From NCBI GenBank assembly GCA_028711675.1, contig JAQTRT010000050.1, positions 1 through 14,069 on the forward strand: a stretch of DNA of 14,069 nt, given 5' to 3'. Below, piece by piece: positions 5,967 through 13,257 of this stretch. Each line of letters starts with the position of its first letter. Position 1 is the first letter of the stretch. Position numbers and translations under genes: made by a program. The notes under the pieces were generated by a model, which was not told the origin of the DNA, ran no database searches, and worked only from the letters and a program-made list of their open reading frames with translations. This DNA is from a bacterium (GTDB lineage: Bacteria > Spirochaetota > JAHITG01).

Positions 5967-8027
5967 CAGGAAATTATAAAGGTAGTTATTCTTGTCAAAA
6001 ATAAGCAGATTATTGCTGAAAACCGTATATGTGATAAAATCATACTTGAATTTCGAATGGATAAGGCCAAAACGGTTCAGAAGATATATATTATCCTGCT
6101 TATCGCCGATACAGATCAGGCCTTTGGATGCCGGAACAGGATCAAGCAGGATCTTCCCTTTTGTCTGATACTTCCAGACCGGGCTGCCGGTCTGAGCCTG
6201 AAGTGCCTGGACCGTTCCCCTGACCGAAGAGACAAGGACCAGGTCTTCCAGAGGTACAGGTGAAGTAAAGATCTCGCTGCCTGAATCGAATTTCCATTTC
6301 AGCCTGCCGTTCTTCTGGTCCAGACAATAGAGGAACCTGTCGTTACTGCCGAAATAAATTGACTGGTCCTTAAGCAAAGGTTTTGAACTGATGATACGTC
6401 CGCGCGTCCTGAACTTCCAGACGATCTTCTTCTCCCTGATGGAACAGGCATACAGGGTCCCGTCCGAGTTCCCGATATACAGGACATCCCGGCTGACCGC
6501 AGCCGGGGAATAAAAACCTTTGTTAAAACGCATCGTCCATACTGCCTTTCCGTTCTGGGCGTCCAGGCAGTAAAGGATGCCTGTACTGCTGCCGAAATAC
6601 AGCCTCTGGTCGTACAGGACCGGCTGGGAATAAACAACTGTCCCTACTTTCTGTTTCCAGATAAGTTCGCCGGTGATGAAATCCACGGCATAAAAGTACT
6701 GGTCATGTGAGGCAAAATAAATGATATTTTTTTCAAAGACCGGGGTTGTACTGATCCGGTTCCCTGTCCTGTAAGACCAGGCGATCTTGTTCTCTTTGAT
6801 ATCATACTTGGTCAGGACACCGTTCAATCCGGGCAGGAGGAGATGATCATCGATACGGACAGGCCTCTGCTCGATCGCGCCCGGGAGCCTGTATTTGAAT
6901 CCGAGTACAGGGGCCTTGATCCCCTTTAAAGAATATTCATGCACACCGCTCCTGTTCCTGTCGACCTGTGCGGTCTCAAAATCCTGCCGGACCACGTACA
7001 GGGATTCTCTCTGGTCCGGAGGAGAAATGACGAAAAGCGGGGTTCTGGAGAGCCTGCGATACTGCTCATACACGTCGCAATCCGGGGGCGTGCCCTGTAT
7101 CACAAGCTTTACGGTCCCTGAAAAATCATCGATCAAACGGGATTCATGAAGGAGAGAGAAACATTCTTCCTCCCTTCTGTCAAGCTTCCGGAGGGATATC
7201 CTGCCGGACATCAGCCTGAAGACCTGGCAGTTGGTCAGGATCAGCAGTTTCTCTTTGTACTGAGTGGAGATCCTGCCTTCTTTCACTCCCAGTTCGAAGG
7301 AGCCCTTTCTTTTATCAACGAAAAATTTAGTACCGATGATGTTCATGGTCACTTCATCCGCATGTACGCTGAAATGATCGGCCTTTTTCAGCTTTTTCAC
7401 TGAACACAGGATGGAACCTTCTTTTAATTCCAGGACCGATCCCTTACCCGGCCGGACATGTATCTCGGTATCCGGTTTCAGCACGATCAGCCTGTCCTTC
7501 TTGATCTGCAGAACACATTCGCCGTTACCGGTCTTCACTTGAAGTCCTTTGCTTAAAGGATATTCATAACGATGCAGAGGAAAGAAAGGCACACGGTCCA
7601 CGTGCACCTGGCCCGAGATCTTCGTAAGATAGATCCGGCCCGGTTCATGGTTTAAAAAGAAAAAGCCTGTTCCCGCCAGCAGGAGAAGCGCTGTGATCAA
7701 GGCGTATTCCGGCCGGAAATGAAGCCGGAGGAAATAACCCAGGTCCTCCCGGAGCCTGCTCCATCTTTCCCTGAACCGGTCATAAGCCGTGGGTTCATGC
7801 TCCCTCTCTGCAGCCTTCCCGATGATAAGATCAGCGCTGTCGTCGAAGGAGAGCTGGGGCGTGTTCTTCAGGACAAACTTCACGTTCAGGACCTTCTTCA
7901 AATTGCTCTTGCATTCCGGACAGGTCCTTATATGCAGCGCCATCTCCCTCTTCTTCCCGGGCTCCAGGGCGCCATAAGCATAACTGAAGAGTTCCGCTCT
8001 GCTGTATTTATGGCATGGCTTCTTCAT
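5958..8027 (-). CDS. zinc-finger anti-sigma factor fused to FecR, PEGA-like and PQQ-type beta-propeller domains
   Basis: 689 aa. The N-terminus carries the ZAS-type zinc motif H-x3-C-x2-C (H32, C36, C39), which in known anti-sigma factors holds the sigma factor in the cytoplasm. One membrane helix lies at about 107-125 (YALITALLLLAGTGFFF). Beyond it, about 131-280 resembles FecR: a GLQVKTGNGE segment, LELKEGSILCSV, then a FSV...IIGTKFFVD stretch. About 305-350 resembles PEGA (VKLVIQGTPPDCDVY). About 370-689 has repeated W-[KST]-[YFM] and LY(C/A)LD...NG elements of a BamB/PQQ-like propeller with six or seven blades. Its ATG follows the sigma-factor TAA without a gap (TAAATG), so the two are translationally coupled. 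Inferred job: membrane-spanning regulator of the sigma factor with a periplasmic sensor. A propeller as the sensor is uncommon. The ligand is unknown. Confidence 0.85.
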   Translation of the reverse strand: MKKPCHKYSRAELFSYAYGALEPGKKREMALHIRTCPECKSNLKKVLNVKFVLKNTPQLSFDDSADLIIGKAAEREHEPTAYDRFRERWSRLREDLGYFLRLHFRPEYALITALLLLAGTGFFFLNHEPGRIYLTKISGQVHVDRVPFFPLHRYEYPLSKGLQVKTGNGECVLQIKKDRLIVLKPDTEIHVRPGKGSVLELKEGSILCSVKKLKKADHFSVHADEVTMNIIGTKFFVDKRKGSFELGVKEGRISTQYKEKLLILTNCQVFRLMSGRISLRKLDRREEECFSLLHESRLIDDFSGTVKLVIQGTPPDCDVYEQYRRLSRTPLFVISPPDQRESLYVVRQDFETAQVDRNRSGVHEYSLKGIKAPVLGFKYRLPGAIEQRPVRIDDHLLLPGLNGVLTKYDIKENKIAWSYRTGNRISTTPVFEKNIIYFASHDQYFYAVDFITGELIWKQKVGTVVYSQPVLYDQRLYFGSSTGILYCLDAQNGKAVWTMRFNKGFYSPAAVSRDVLYIGNSDGTLYACSIREKKIVWKFRTRGRIISSKPLLKDQSIYFGSNDRFLYCLDQKNGRLKWKFDSGSEIFTSPVPLEDLVLVSSVRGTVQALQAQTGSPVWKYQTKGKILLDPVPASKGLICIGDKQDNIYLLNRFGLIHSKFKYDFITYTVFSNNLLIFDKNNYLYNFLFN

Positions 8028-8618
8028 TTAAATATAACCTTCTTTCTTTAATTTACGGCTGATCTTTTCAAAAGCCCTGTTCAGCTTGAACCTTATGGTA
8101 CGGGGAGGGATGAGGGTAACACGGGATATCTCCTCGCAGGTCAGTCCGTCAAAGAACTTAAGCATCACGATATCTTTCAGTTTATCATCCAGTTTATCCA
8201 GTTCCTGGAACACAAGGGTCCGGACCTCATTATTAATGTAATTCTGTTCTATATCGGACCGGTTGTCCGACAGGTTCAGGAAAGGGGCCATGAACTCGCT
8301 GCTGTCCATGCTCACATCAATGCTCTTCTGGCCCCGGATGTGCTTCAGGCAGAGGGTACGCGCGATCTTGTAAAGCCAGTACTTGAAGACCTCGGGGGTC
8401 CTCAGGGTATAAAGTTCCAGGTAAACCTTGATGAAGACCTCGTGGACGATCTCTCTGGCAATATCCTCCGGAGTGCGGTATAAAAACTTTCTTACATAAC
8501 TGTATATCATATTTTTATACCTGTTGTAGAGTTCTTCAAAAGCCGCCTTATCCTTTCCGGACTGAAAAAACCTCACCAGTTCCGCGTCGTTCGATTTCTT
8601 ATACTTGTCAGCTTCCAA
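8028..8618 (-). CDS. ECF-family RNA polymerase sigma factor
   Basis: 196 aa, typical ECF length. Region 2 is at about 25-94 (AFEELYNRYKNMIYSYVRKF; AREIVHEVFIKVYLEL for 2.2; FKYWLYKIARTLCLKHIR for 2.3-2.4). Region 4 is at about 138-190 (LDDKLKDIVMLKFFDGLTCEEIS followed by the recognition helix around IPPRTIRFKLNRA). The start is TTG at 8618: there is an in-frame TAG just upstream, no early ATG, and an AGAGGT-type Shine-Dalgarno about 5 nt away. The partner anti-sigma factor begins at the base after its stop codon. The promoter motif in front of it recurs before two downstream genes, which suggests autoregulation. I cannot assign it to a numbered ECF group. Confidence 0.92.
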   Translation of the reverse strand: MEADKYKKSNDAELVRFFQSGKDKAAFEELYNRYKNMIYSYVRKFLYRTPEDIAREIVHEVFIKVYLELYTLRTPEVFKYWLYKIARTLCLKHIRGQKSIDVSMDSSEFMAPFLNLSDNRSDIEQNYINNEVRTLVFQELDKLDDKLKDIVMLKFFDGLTCEEISRVTLIPPRTIRFKLNRAFEKISRKLKKEGYI

Positions 8619-8626
8619 ACTCTACC

Positions 8627-8660
8627 TCTATTATGCTCCCGTTTCCCGGAAAAAAGGCAA
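8627..8660 (-). promoter_or_regulatory. ECF-type promoter motif, copy 1 (sigma factor, autoregulatory)
   Basis: On the minus strand, TTGCCTT (8654-8660), 14 nt and GGAGCAT (8633-8639) are followed by AATA. Eighteen of 28 columns from TTGCCT to GGAGCAT are identical in all three copies of the window. GGAGCAT ends 14 nt before the TTG start, so the leader would be very short, with the Shine-Dalgarno close to the RNA 5' end. Confidence 0.75.
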
Positions 8661-8956
8661 TAAATAATTCAGCTATAGGTATGACCTGTTCCCGGATATA
8701 TCCATTTCATCTATTATCGAAAAAATCAGAAAAAACCATATATTTTTATTCTATTATCGATCCTCAGGCGTATCATCTTTCAGCGAGCCTTCCCTCCTCT
8801 TCTGCCCTTCAATCAGGTCGGCCCTGGTCATTGTGGAATACCGGATCCCGAAAAAAAAAAAGAACAACGGCTAAGGTATTGGTATCATTATATACTATAT
8901 CTCTTCCATTTCCAAATTCAAGCTTTCTCCCGATCCCTGAATGTTCCTAAAATAAT
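8661..8956. other. divergent intergenic region without a convincing gene
   Basis: This is the AT-rich spacer between the leftward sigma operon and the rightward oxidoreductase. It holds a run of eleven or more As (about 8851-8861), two copies of TCTATTATCGA and one copy of a GGTATT-NN-TATCA site. The plus-strand frame across it has no Shine-Dalgarno and a low-complexity translation, and looks like a chance ORF. Confidence 0.6.
8710..8760. repeat. pair of 11-bp direct repeats, TCTATTATCGA, 40 bp apart
   Basis: Exact copies lie at 8710-8720 and 8750-8760. A shorter copy, TCTATTAT, lies at 8627-8634 and overlaps the sigma-factor promoter motif. The spacing and position suggest regulator binding sites upstream of the sigma operon, but AT-rich chance similarity is possible. 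Confidence 0.35.
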
Positions 8957-8977
8957 TTGACTTTGGTATTAATATCA
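8875..8977. promoter_or_regulatory. two operator-like GGTATT-NN-TATCA sites, 90 bp apart
   Basis: GGTATTGGTATCA (8875-8887) and GGTATTAATATCA (8965-8977) share 11 of 13 bases. The second lies between the -35 and -10 elements of the oxidoreductase promoter. It is nearly palindromic in its wider context (TTGGTATTAATATCAA, 8963-8978, with 14 of 16 positions symmetric), which is how repressor operators are often placed. The regulator is unknown. Confidence 0.4.
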
Positions 8978-8985
8978 AGTATTAT
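8957..8985 (+). promoter_or_regulatory. sigma-70-type promoter for the DPD-like oxidoreductase
   Basis: TTGACT (8957-8962), an exact 17-bp spacer and TATTAT (8980-8985) give a near-consensus promoter. The predicted start at about 8992 leaves a leader of about 25 nt with AGAGGTGG before the ATG at 9017. This rules out the upstream in-frame TTG at 8957, which is part of the -35 element. Confidence 0.75.
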
Positions 8986-9016
8986 TACAAAAACCTTCTC
9001 AATAAGAGGTGGCTCA

Positions 9017-11512
9017 ATGGAATTTAAAAAGAATAAATTCTTCTTTTCCGCGGCCCAGCTTCAGAATGAGATCAATAAATGCGAATACTGCGAAGAAAAA
9101 CCATGTCAGACAGAATGTCCGGCTGATGTCTCGCCTAAAGATTTTATACGGGCAGCCCTTGGCGGAGAAGCTTCGGACTTCAAACGGGCAGCAGCCCTTA
9201 TCCTGGAAAAGAATCCCTTTGGCGCTACGTGCGGGTTCACCTGCCCGGAATGTTTTTGCCGCAGCGGGTGCGTTAAGCTGAACTGGGACCTTTCGCTGAA
9301 CATTCCGGCCATCCAGGCTGAAGTGATCAACCGCAGCCGCGAACTGGGCGTGTTTCCCGTATTTAAAAAAGAAAGACCTACCCGTGAGAAAATCGCCATT
9401 ATCGGCGCAGGGCCGGCAGGCCTGACAGCTGCGGCCATGCTGGCCCAGAAAGGATATTCAATTGAAATTTTTGAAAAAGGGGGAAAGCCGGGCGGCGCCT
9501 GCAGCCTGATCCCGGACTTCCGGCTGCCGCGCAAGGTCCTGAACCAGGATATCGAATTCATCCTTTCCCTCGGCGGCATTATTATCCATTATAATAAAAA
9601 AATCACGGACTGTGAAACCCTTGTCACAAGCGGTTTCTCCGCTGTCATCGCAGCCCCGGGATTAGGACAGCCCTTCCGGCTGAACATAAAAAACGAGGAC
9701 CTGGCTGTACCGGGCCTGGATTATCTGGCTGCTCCGGCCAAATATAAAATGAAGAACGAGAGAGTGGCAGTTGTAGGCGGCGGAGCTGTGGCTCTGGACT
9801 GCGCGGCTGTGGCTAAAATAAAAGGAGCCGGACAGGTGACCATGATAGCCCTGGAAAAGCTGAGTGAAATGCCCCTGCCCTTAAAGGAACGGAATGAAAT
9901 TTTCGAAAAAGGCATTATGGTCGAAGGCAGGACCAGGTTGACAGGTATCATTGCCGGGAAGAATAAAATAAAAGGGATCAGGACCGTTAAAGTGGACCTG
10001 AAAGGAGATGCGTTCGATTTGAAAAAGCTATCGGATATCCCGGGGTCAGCCAATATCAGGAACGATATAACGAAGGTCATTATCGCCATAGGCAGCCGGA
10101 GCGATCTCCCCCGGCAGAAGCACAAAGCTGTTTTTTATAGCGGCGACTATGAGAACGGCCCCACCTCTGTTGTGGAAGCCGTGGCATCGGCTAAGATCGC
10201 GGCTGAACAGGTCCAGGCTTTTCTGGGGAACGGGAAAAAACCCGCGGCCAAAGATAAAGTGAAAAGCATAGCTATTATAAAAGGGTACGATCCTATCCCC
10301 GTAGCCCTGGGATCCGATTTCTTCGGCCGAAGGATCGCGACACCTTTCCTCCTCTCTGCCGCGCCGCCGTCTGACGGTTATGAAGAGATGAAAAAAGCGT
10401 ACGAAGCAGGCTGGTCGGGCGGTATCATGAAGACCGCCTTTGACAATATCCCCATCCACATCCCTGCCGGATACATGTTCCGGTTCGATACCCGGACCTA
10501 TGCCAACTGCGACAATGTCTCGGGTCACAGCCTGGACAGGGTCTGCGGGGAAGTGGAAAAACTCGTCAAGGAATTCCCTGACCGTTTGACCATGGCCAGC
10601 ACCGGCGGCCCGGTCACGGGAAATGACGAACAGGATAAACAGGGCTGGCAGAGCAACACGAAAAAGCTGGAGAACTGCGGAGCCATGGCTATCGAATACT
10701 CCCTCTCCTGTCCCCAGGGCGGTGACGGCACAAAAGGCGACATTGTTTCCCAGGACGCGGAACTGACTGCCAGGATCATCGGCTGGGTGATGGAAGCAGG
10801 CAATGCCAAGATACCCAAGCTCTTCAAGCTCACAGGCGCGGTCACATCCATCAAGCCCATTATCGCAGCCATCAAGGAAGTATTCAATAAATACCCCGGT
10901 AAAAAAGGAGGCATTACTTTAGCCAATACCTTCCCCACCCTTGCTTTCAGGCCCGGGCAGAAGAAGGAATGGGAAGAAGGCATCGTGACAGGCATGAGCG
11001 GCGAAGGAGTTCTTCCCATCAGTTATCTTACTTTAGCCAATGCCGCTCCCCTGGGCATTGAGATATCCGGCAACGGCGGGCCCATGGACCATAAGGCAAC
11101 GGCCCATTTCCTGGCTCTGGGTGTCCGGACCGTTCAATACTGCACGCTGGTGATGAAATCAGGATATAACGTCTTTGCCGACCTCTGCTCTGGCGTGAGC
11201 CATCTCATGGAAGCCCGTAATATAAGATCCATGAAAGAGCTTATCGGCATTGCCCTGCCCCATCCTATCCGGGGATTCATGGAACTCTCTGCGGAGAAAA
11301 AAATTTCCACTGTGGACAAGGAACTCTGCGAACATTGCGGCAACTGCGGACGCTGCCCGTACCTGGCCATTACCTATGACAAAAAAAAGAATCCTGTCAC
11401 GGACGCGTCCCGGTGCATCGGCTGCAGTATCTGCGTCCAGAAATGCTTCTCAGGCGCGCTCTCCATGCGGGAACGCACTCCGGAGGAGAAGAGGCTGTTG
11501 AAAGAGGATTGA
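9017..11512 (+). CDS. dihydropyrimidine-dehydrogenase-like (PreT-PreA-type) FAD/FMN/iron-sulfur oxidoreductase
   Basis: 831 aa from ATG 9017 (AGAGGTGG 4 nt upstream). The domain order is that of DPD or fused PreT-PreA. Residues 22-85 carry the N-terminal iron-sulfur cysteines (C22, C25, C30, C34 with DPD-like spacing; C72, C76, C81, C85), and Q100 aligns near DPD's glutamine ligand. FAD-binding GAGPAG is at 130-135 and a second Rossmann site, VVGGGAVALD, at about 252-261. A dihydroorotate-dehydrogenase-like FMN barrel spans about 425-745. Two C-terminal ferredoxin motifs are at C771-C780 and C800-C810. Two oddities stand out. The DPD active-site cysteine (LACGQD) is replaced by DIVSQD (575-580). 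The first ferredoxin motif is CxxCxxCxxC, one residue short of the usual pattern. The substrate may therefore not be a pyrimidine; YgfK-like redox enzymes are an alternative comparison. It is probably cytoplasmic and NAD(P)H-linked. No pyrimidine-pathway neighbours are visible. Confidence 0.85.
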   Translation: MEFKKNKFFFSAAQLQNEINKCEYCEEKPCQTECPADVSPKDFIRAALGGEASDFKRAAALILEKNPFGATCGFTCPECFCRSGCVKLNWDLSLNIPAIQAEVINRSRELGVFPVFKKERPTREKIAIIGAGPAGLTAAAMLAQKGYSIEIFEKGGKPGGACSLIPDFRLPRKVLNQDIEFILSLGGIIIHYNKKITDCETLVTSGFSAVIAAPGLGQPFRLNIKNEDLAVPGLDYLAAPAKYKMKNERVAVVGGGAVALDCAAVAKIKGAGQVTMIALEKLSEMPLPLKERNEIFEKGIMVEGRTRLTGIIAGKNKIKGIRTVKVDLKGDAFDLKKLSDIPGSANIRNDITKVIIAIGSRSDLPRQKHKAVFYSGDYENGPTSVVEAVASAKIAAEQVQAFLGNGKKPAAKDKVKSIAIIKGYDPIPVALGSDFFGRRIATPFLLSAAPPSDGYEEMKKAYEAGWSGGIMKTAFDNIPIHIPAGYMFRFDTRTYANCDNVSGHSLDRVCGEVEKLVKEFPDRLTMASTGGPVTGNDEQDKQGWQSNTKKLENCGAMAIEYSLSCPQGGDGTKGDIVSQDAELTARIIGWVMEAGNAKIPKLFKLTGAVTSIKPIIAAIKEVFNKYPGKKGGITLANTFPTLAFRPGQKKEWEEGIVTGMSGEGVLPISYLTLANAAPLGIEISGNGGPMDHKATAHFLALGVRTVQYCTLVMKSGYNVFADLCSGVSHLMEARNIRSMKELIGIALPHPIRGFMELSAEKKISTVDKELCEHCGNCGRCPYLAITYDKKKNPVTDASRCIGCSICVQKCFSGALSMRERTPEEKRLLKED

Positions 11513-11548
11513 GTCCTCCAAGGCCCGGCTTTTACATATATGATTTTT

Positions 11549-11572
11549 TATAATAAATATATCTTTCAGGAG
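11549..11572 (+). promoter_or_regulatory. possible -10 element and ribosome-binding site for the delta-60 protein
   Basis: TATAAT (11549-11554) precedes the ATG at 11582, with CAGGAG (11567-11572) 9 nt before the start. No good -35 is present at the right distance (GGCTTT at 16 bp is the best). The gap to the preceding gene is only 69 bp with no convincing terminator, so read-through from the oxidoreductase is also possible. Confidence 0.35.
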
Positions 11573-11581
11573 CAATGAAAA

Positions 11582-13249
11582 ATGAGGCCTGTCAGGATCC
11601 TGGTTTTTTTCCCGGTTCTGTTCTTCCTTTCCCTTTTCAACGGCTATACCATTGAATTGGATACCACTTTTAATTCCACCGGACTTGTCATCCACAACAA
11701 TGCCGCGGGCGGGTCCGGGTATGACAGCGGATATGCCATTGTCATTGACGCCAGCAACAGAATATTAATCAGCGGGGAAAGCGAGGGAGCCGTAACATCA
11801 AGGGACATGGCAGTCTGGCGTTACCTTGCCAACGGCACTTTGGATACTGCATTCAGCAACAAAGGCTGGACGGTCCACAGGAACGCGGCCGGCGGCAACC
11901 TGGAAGATGACGGACGCGGAATAGCCGTGGATAAAAACGGCAGGATCCTTATTGCAGGGAAAAGTTACAACGGTGCGAACTACGATATGGCCATCTGGCG
12001 GTTCAATCCCGACGGCTCGCTTGACACCACTTTCAGCAACAAAGGCTTCTTTATCCATCACGGAGCTGCGGGCGGGAACGGCGATGACTGGGGAAGCGCC
12101 ATTGTCATTGACGCAAGCAACAGGATCCTGGTCTCAGGCGGCAGCCGCGGCGCGACCCATGACATGACCATCTGGCGGTTCAACACCAACGGCAGCCTCG
12201 ACACCTCTTTCAGCAATAAAGGCTGGACCTTTCATCATAACGCGGCAGGCGGTAACGGCGGTGATTCCGGCGAAGCTATTGCCCTTGACAGGAACGGCAA
12301 AATCCTGACAACAGGGCCCAGCCTCGGAGTAAGCGCCAATTACGATATGGTCATCTGGCGCTACAACCCGGACGGCAGCCTCGATACCACTTTCAGCAAC
12401 AAAGGCTGGGTGTTCCACAGGAACGCTGCAGGTTTTGACGGCGCGGACAGCAGTTATGCTGTCACCACCGACTCCAGCAACAGGATCCTCGTTACCGGGG
12501 AAAGTTTCAACGGCAGCGATTATGACCTGGTAATCTGGCGCTATAATCCGGACGGCAGCATTGATACCAATTTCAATCACAAGGGCTGGGCTGTTTATAC
12601 AAATATAGCGGGCGGCAGCGGCAATGAATACGGTTACGGCATTGCCGTTGATACCAATAACAGGATATGGGTCACGGGAGGCAGCGCCGGCTCAGGCACA
12701 GGCATAGATATGATACTTGGCCGGTTCCTTTCCAACGGAACGGCTGACACCGCGTTCAGCGGCAACGGATGGATCATTTATGCCGGAGCAGGAAGTAATG
12801 ACGAATGGGGAGAGGATATCCATCCGGGCCCGGGCAACAGGGTTTATGTCATCGGGAAAAAATCAAACGGCGTCAATGACGATATGGCGATCTGGTGTTA
12901 CCGGGACGGGACCGCGGCCACGATCACTTCAAACACCAATACAACCGAAGACGAAGAACCGGCCGGGGACCTGGGACAGGTAAAGCTCGCACCCAATCCC
13001 TTCAGGCCCAATTCCGGGCAAAAGAGGGATCATGTTATATTCTATAACCTGACCCGTGATTTCCGGATAAAAGTGCTCACCCTGACAGGCAAGGAAGTGG
13101 CTGATATCAGGGGAAACACCTCGACAGGCATGTACACCTGGCAGGTGAAGGACAGTAAGGACGATCCTCTCAAACCCGGTGTCTATATCTGCCGCGTATC
13201 GAACAGCCAGGGCATGTCCAGGGACCTGAAACTTGTGGTGATCCGGTAA
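11582..13249 (+). CDS. secreted delta-60 repeat (beta-propeller) protein with C-terminal sorting-like domain
   Basis: 555 aa. Residues 1-23 are a signal peptide (MRPVRILVFFPVLFFLSLFN, then GYT). Seven repeats of 57-61 aa follow at 25-85, 86-145, 146-204, 205-265, 266-325, 326-386 and 387-443. Each has (S/T)LDT.FS.KGW...AAGG near the start, a central NRIL(V/I).G and a final D(M/L).IWR(F/Y)..(N/D)G, the pattern of delta-60 repeats; seven units suit one closed propeller. An acidic, Thr/Asn-rich linker (444-464) leads to a C-terminal domain (465-555) with LAPNPFRPNSG, then YTWQVKD...LKPGVYICRV and a final LKLVVIR. This resembles type IX/FlgD-Ig sorting domains and the end of the 761-aa surface protein. 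Function unknown; a surface or secreted protein is inferred. It converges with the ABC gene, 8 bp away. Confidence 0.8.
   Translation: MRPVRILVFFPVLFFLSLFNGYTIELDTTFNSTGLVIHNNAAGGSGYDSGYAIVIDASNRILISGESEGAVTSRDMAVWRYLANGTLDTAFSNKGWTVHRNAAGGNLEDDGRGIAVDKNGRILIAGKSYNGANYDMAIWRFNPDGSLDTTFSNKGFFIHHGAAGGNGDDWGSAIVIDASNRILVSGGSRGATHDMTIWRFNTNGSLDTSFSNKGWTFHHNAAGGNGGDSGEAIALDRNGKILTTGPSLGVSANYDMVIWRYNPDGSLDTTFSNKGWVFHRNAAGFDGADSSYAVTTDSSNRILVTGESFNGSDYDLVIWRYNPDGSIDTNFNHKGWAVYTNIAGGSGNEYGYGIAVDTNNRIWVTGGSAGSGTGIDMILGRFLSNGTADTAFSGNGWIIYAGAGSNDEWGEDIHPGPGNRVYVIGKKSNGVNDDMAIWCYRDGTAATITSNTNTTEDEEPAGDLGQVKLAPNPFRPNSGQKRDHVIFYNLTRDFRIKVLTLTGKEVADIRGNTSTGMYTWQVKDSKDDPLKPGVYICRVSNSQGMSRDLKLVVIR
11654..12910 (+). 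repeat. seven tandem coding repeats of about 180 bp
   Basis: The delta-60 repeats are also visible in DNA. Segments such as CTTTCAGCAACAAAGGCT recur almost unchanged at about 180-bp intervals in units 2-5, while the first and last units are more diverged. This implies past duplication and a potential for unit gain or loss by recombination. Confidence 0.7.
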
Positions 13250-13257
13250 GCCCATTT

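Noticed and set aside
8754..8831. 25-codon minus-strand ORF (MTRADLIEGQKRREGSLKDD, then TPEDR) in the same spacer
   Set aside because: The translation looks protein-like and the frame continues upstream into the poly-A run, so it may be a gene remnant. There is no ribosome-binding site or recognisable family, so it is not annotated.
8633..8950. 105-codon plus-strand ORF in the divergent spacer
   Set aside because: It starts inside the sigma-factor promoter motif, has no Shine-Dalgarno, has Ser/Pro/Lys low-complexity composition, and overlaps regulatory repeats.
8957..9016. Upstream TTG start of the oxidoreductase
   Set aside because: This TTG is part of the -35 hexamer of a near-consensus promoter; the ATG at 9017 has a good Shine-Dalgarno.
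11504..11518. GAGGA/TCCTC hairpin at the end of the oxidoreductase gene as a terminator
   Set aside because: Only 5 bp of stem and no adjacent T-run, so it is too weak to call.
12134..12580. 148-codon minus-strand ORF inside the delta-60 gene
   Set aside because: It is the antisense shadow of the tandem repeats; the plus strand carries the signal peptide, repeats and Shine-Dalgarno.
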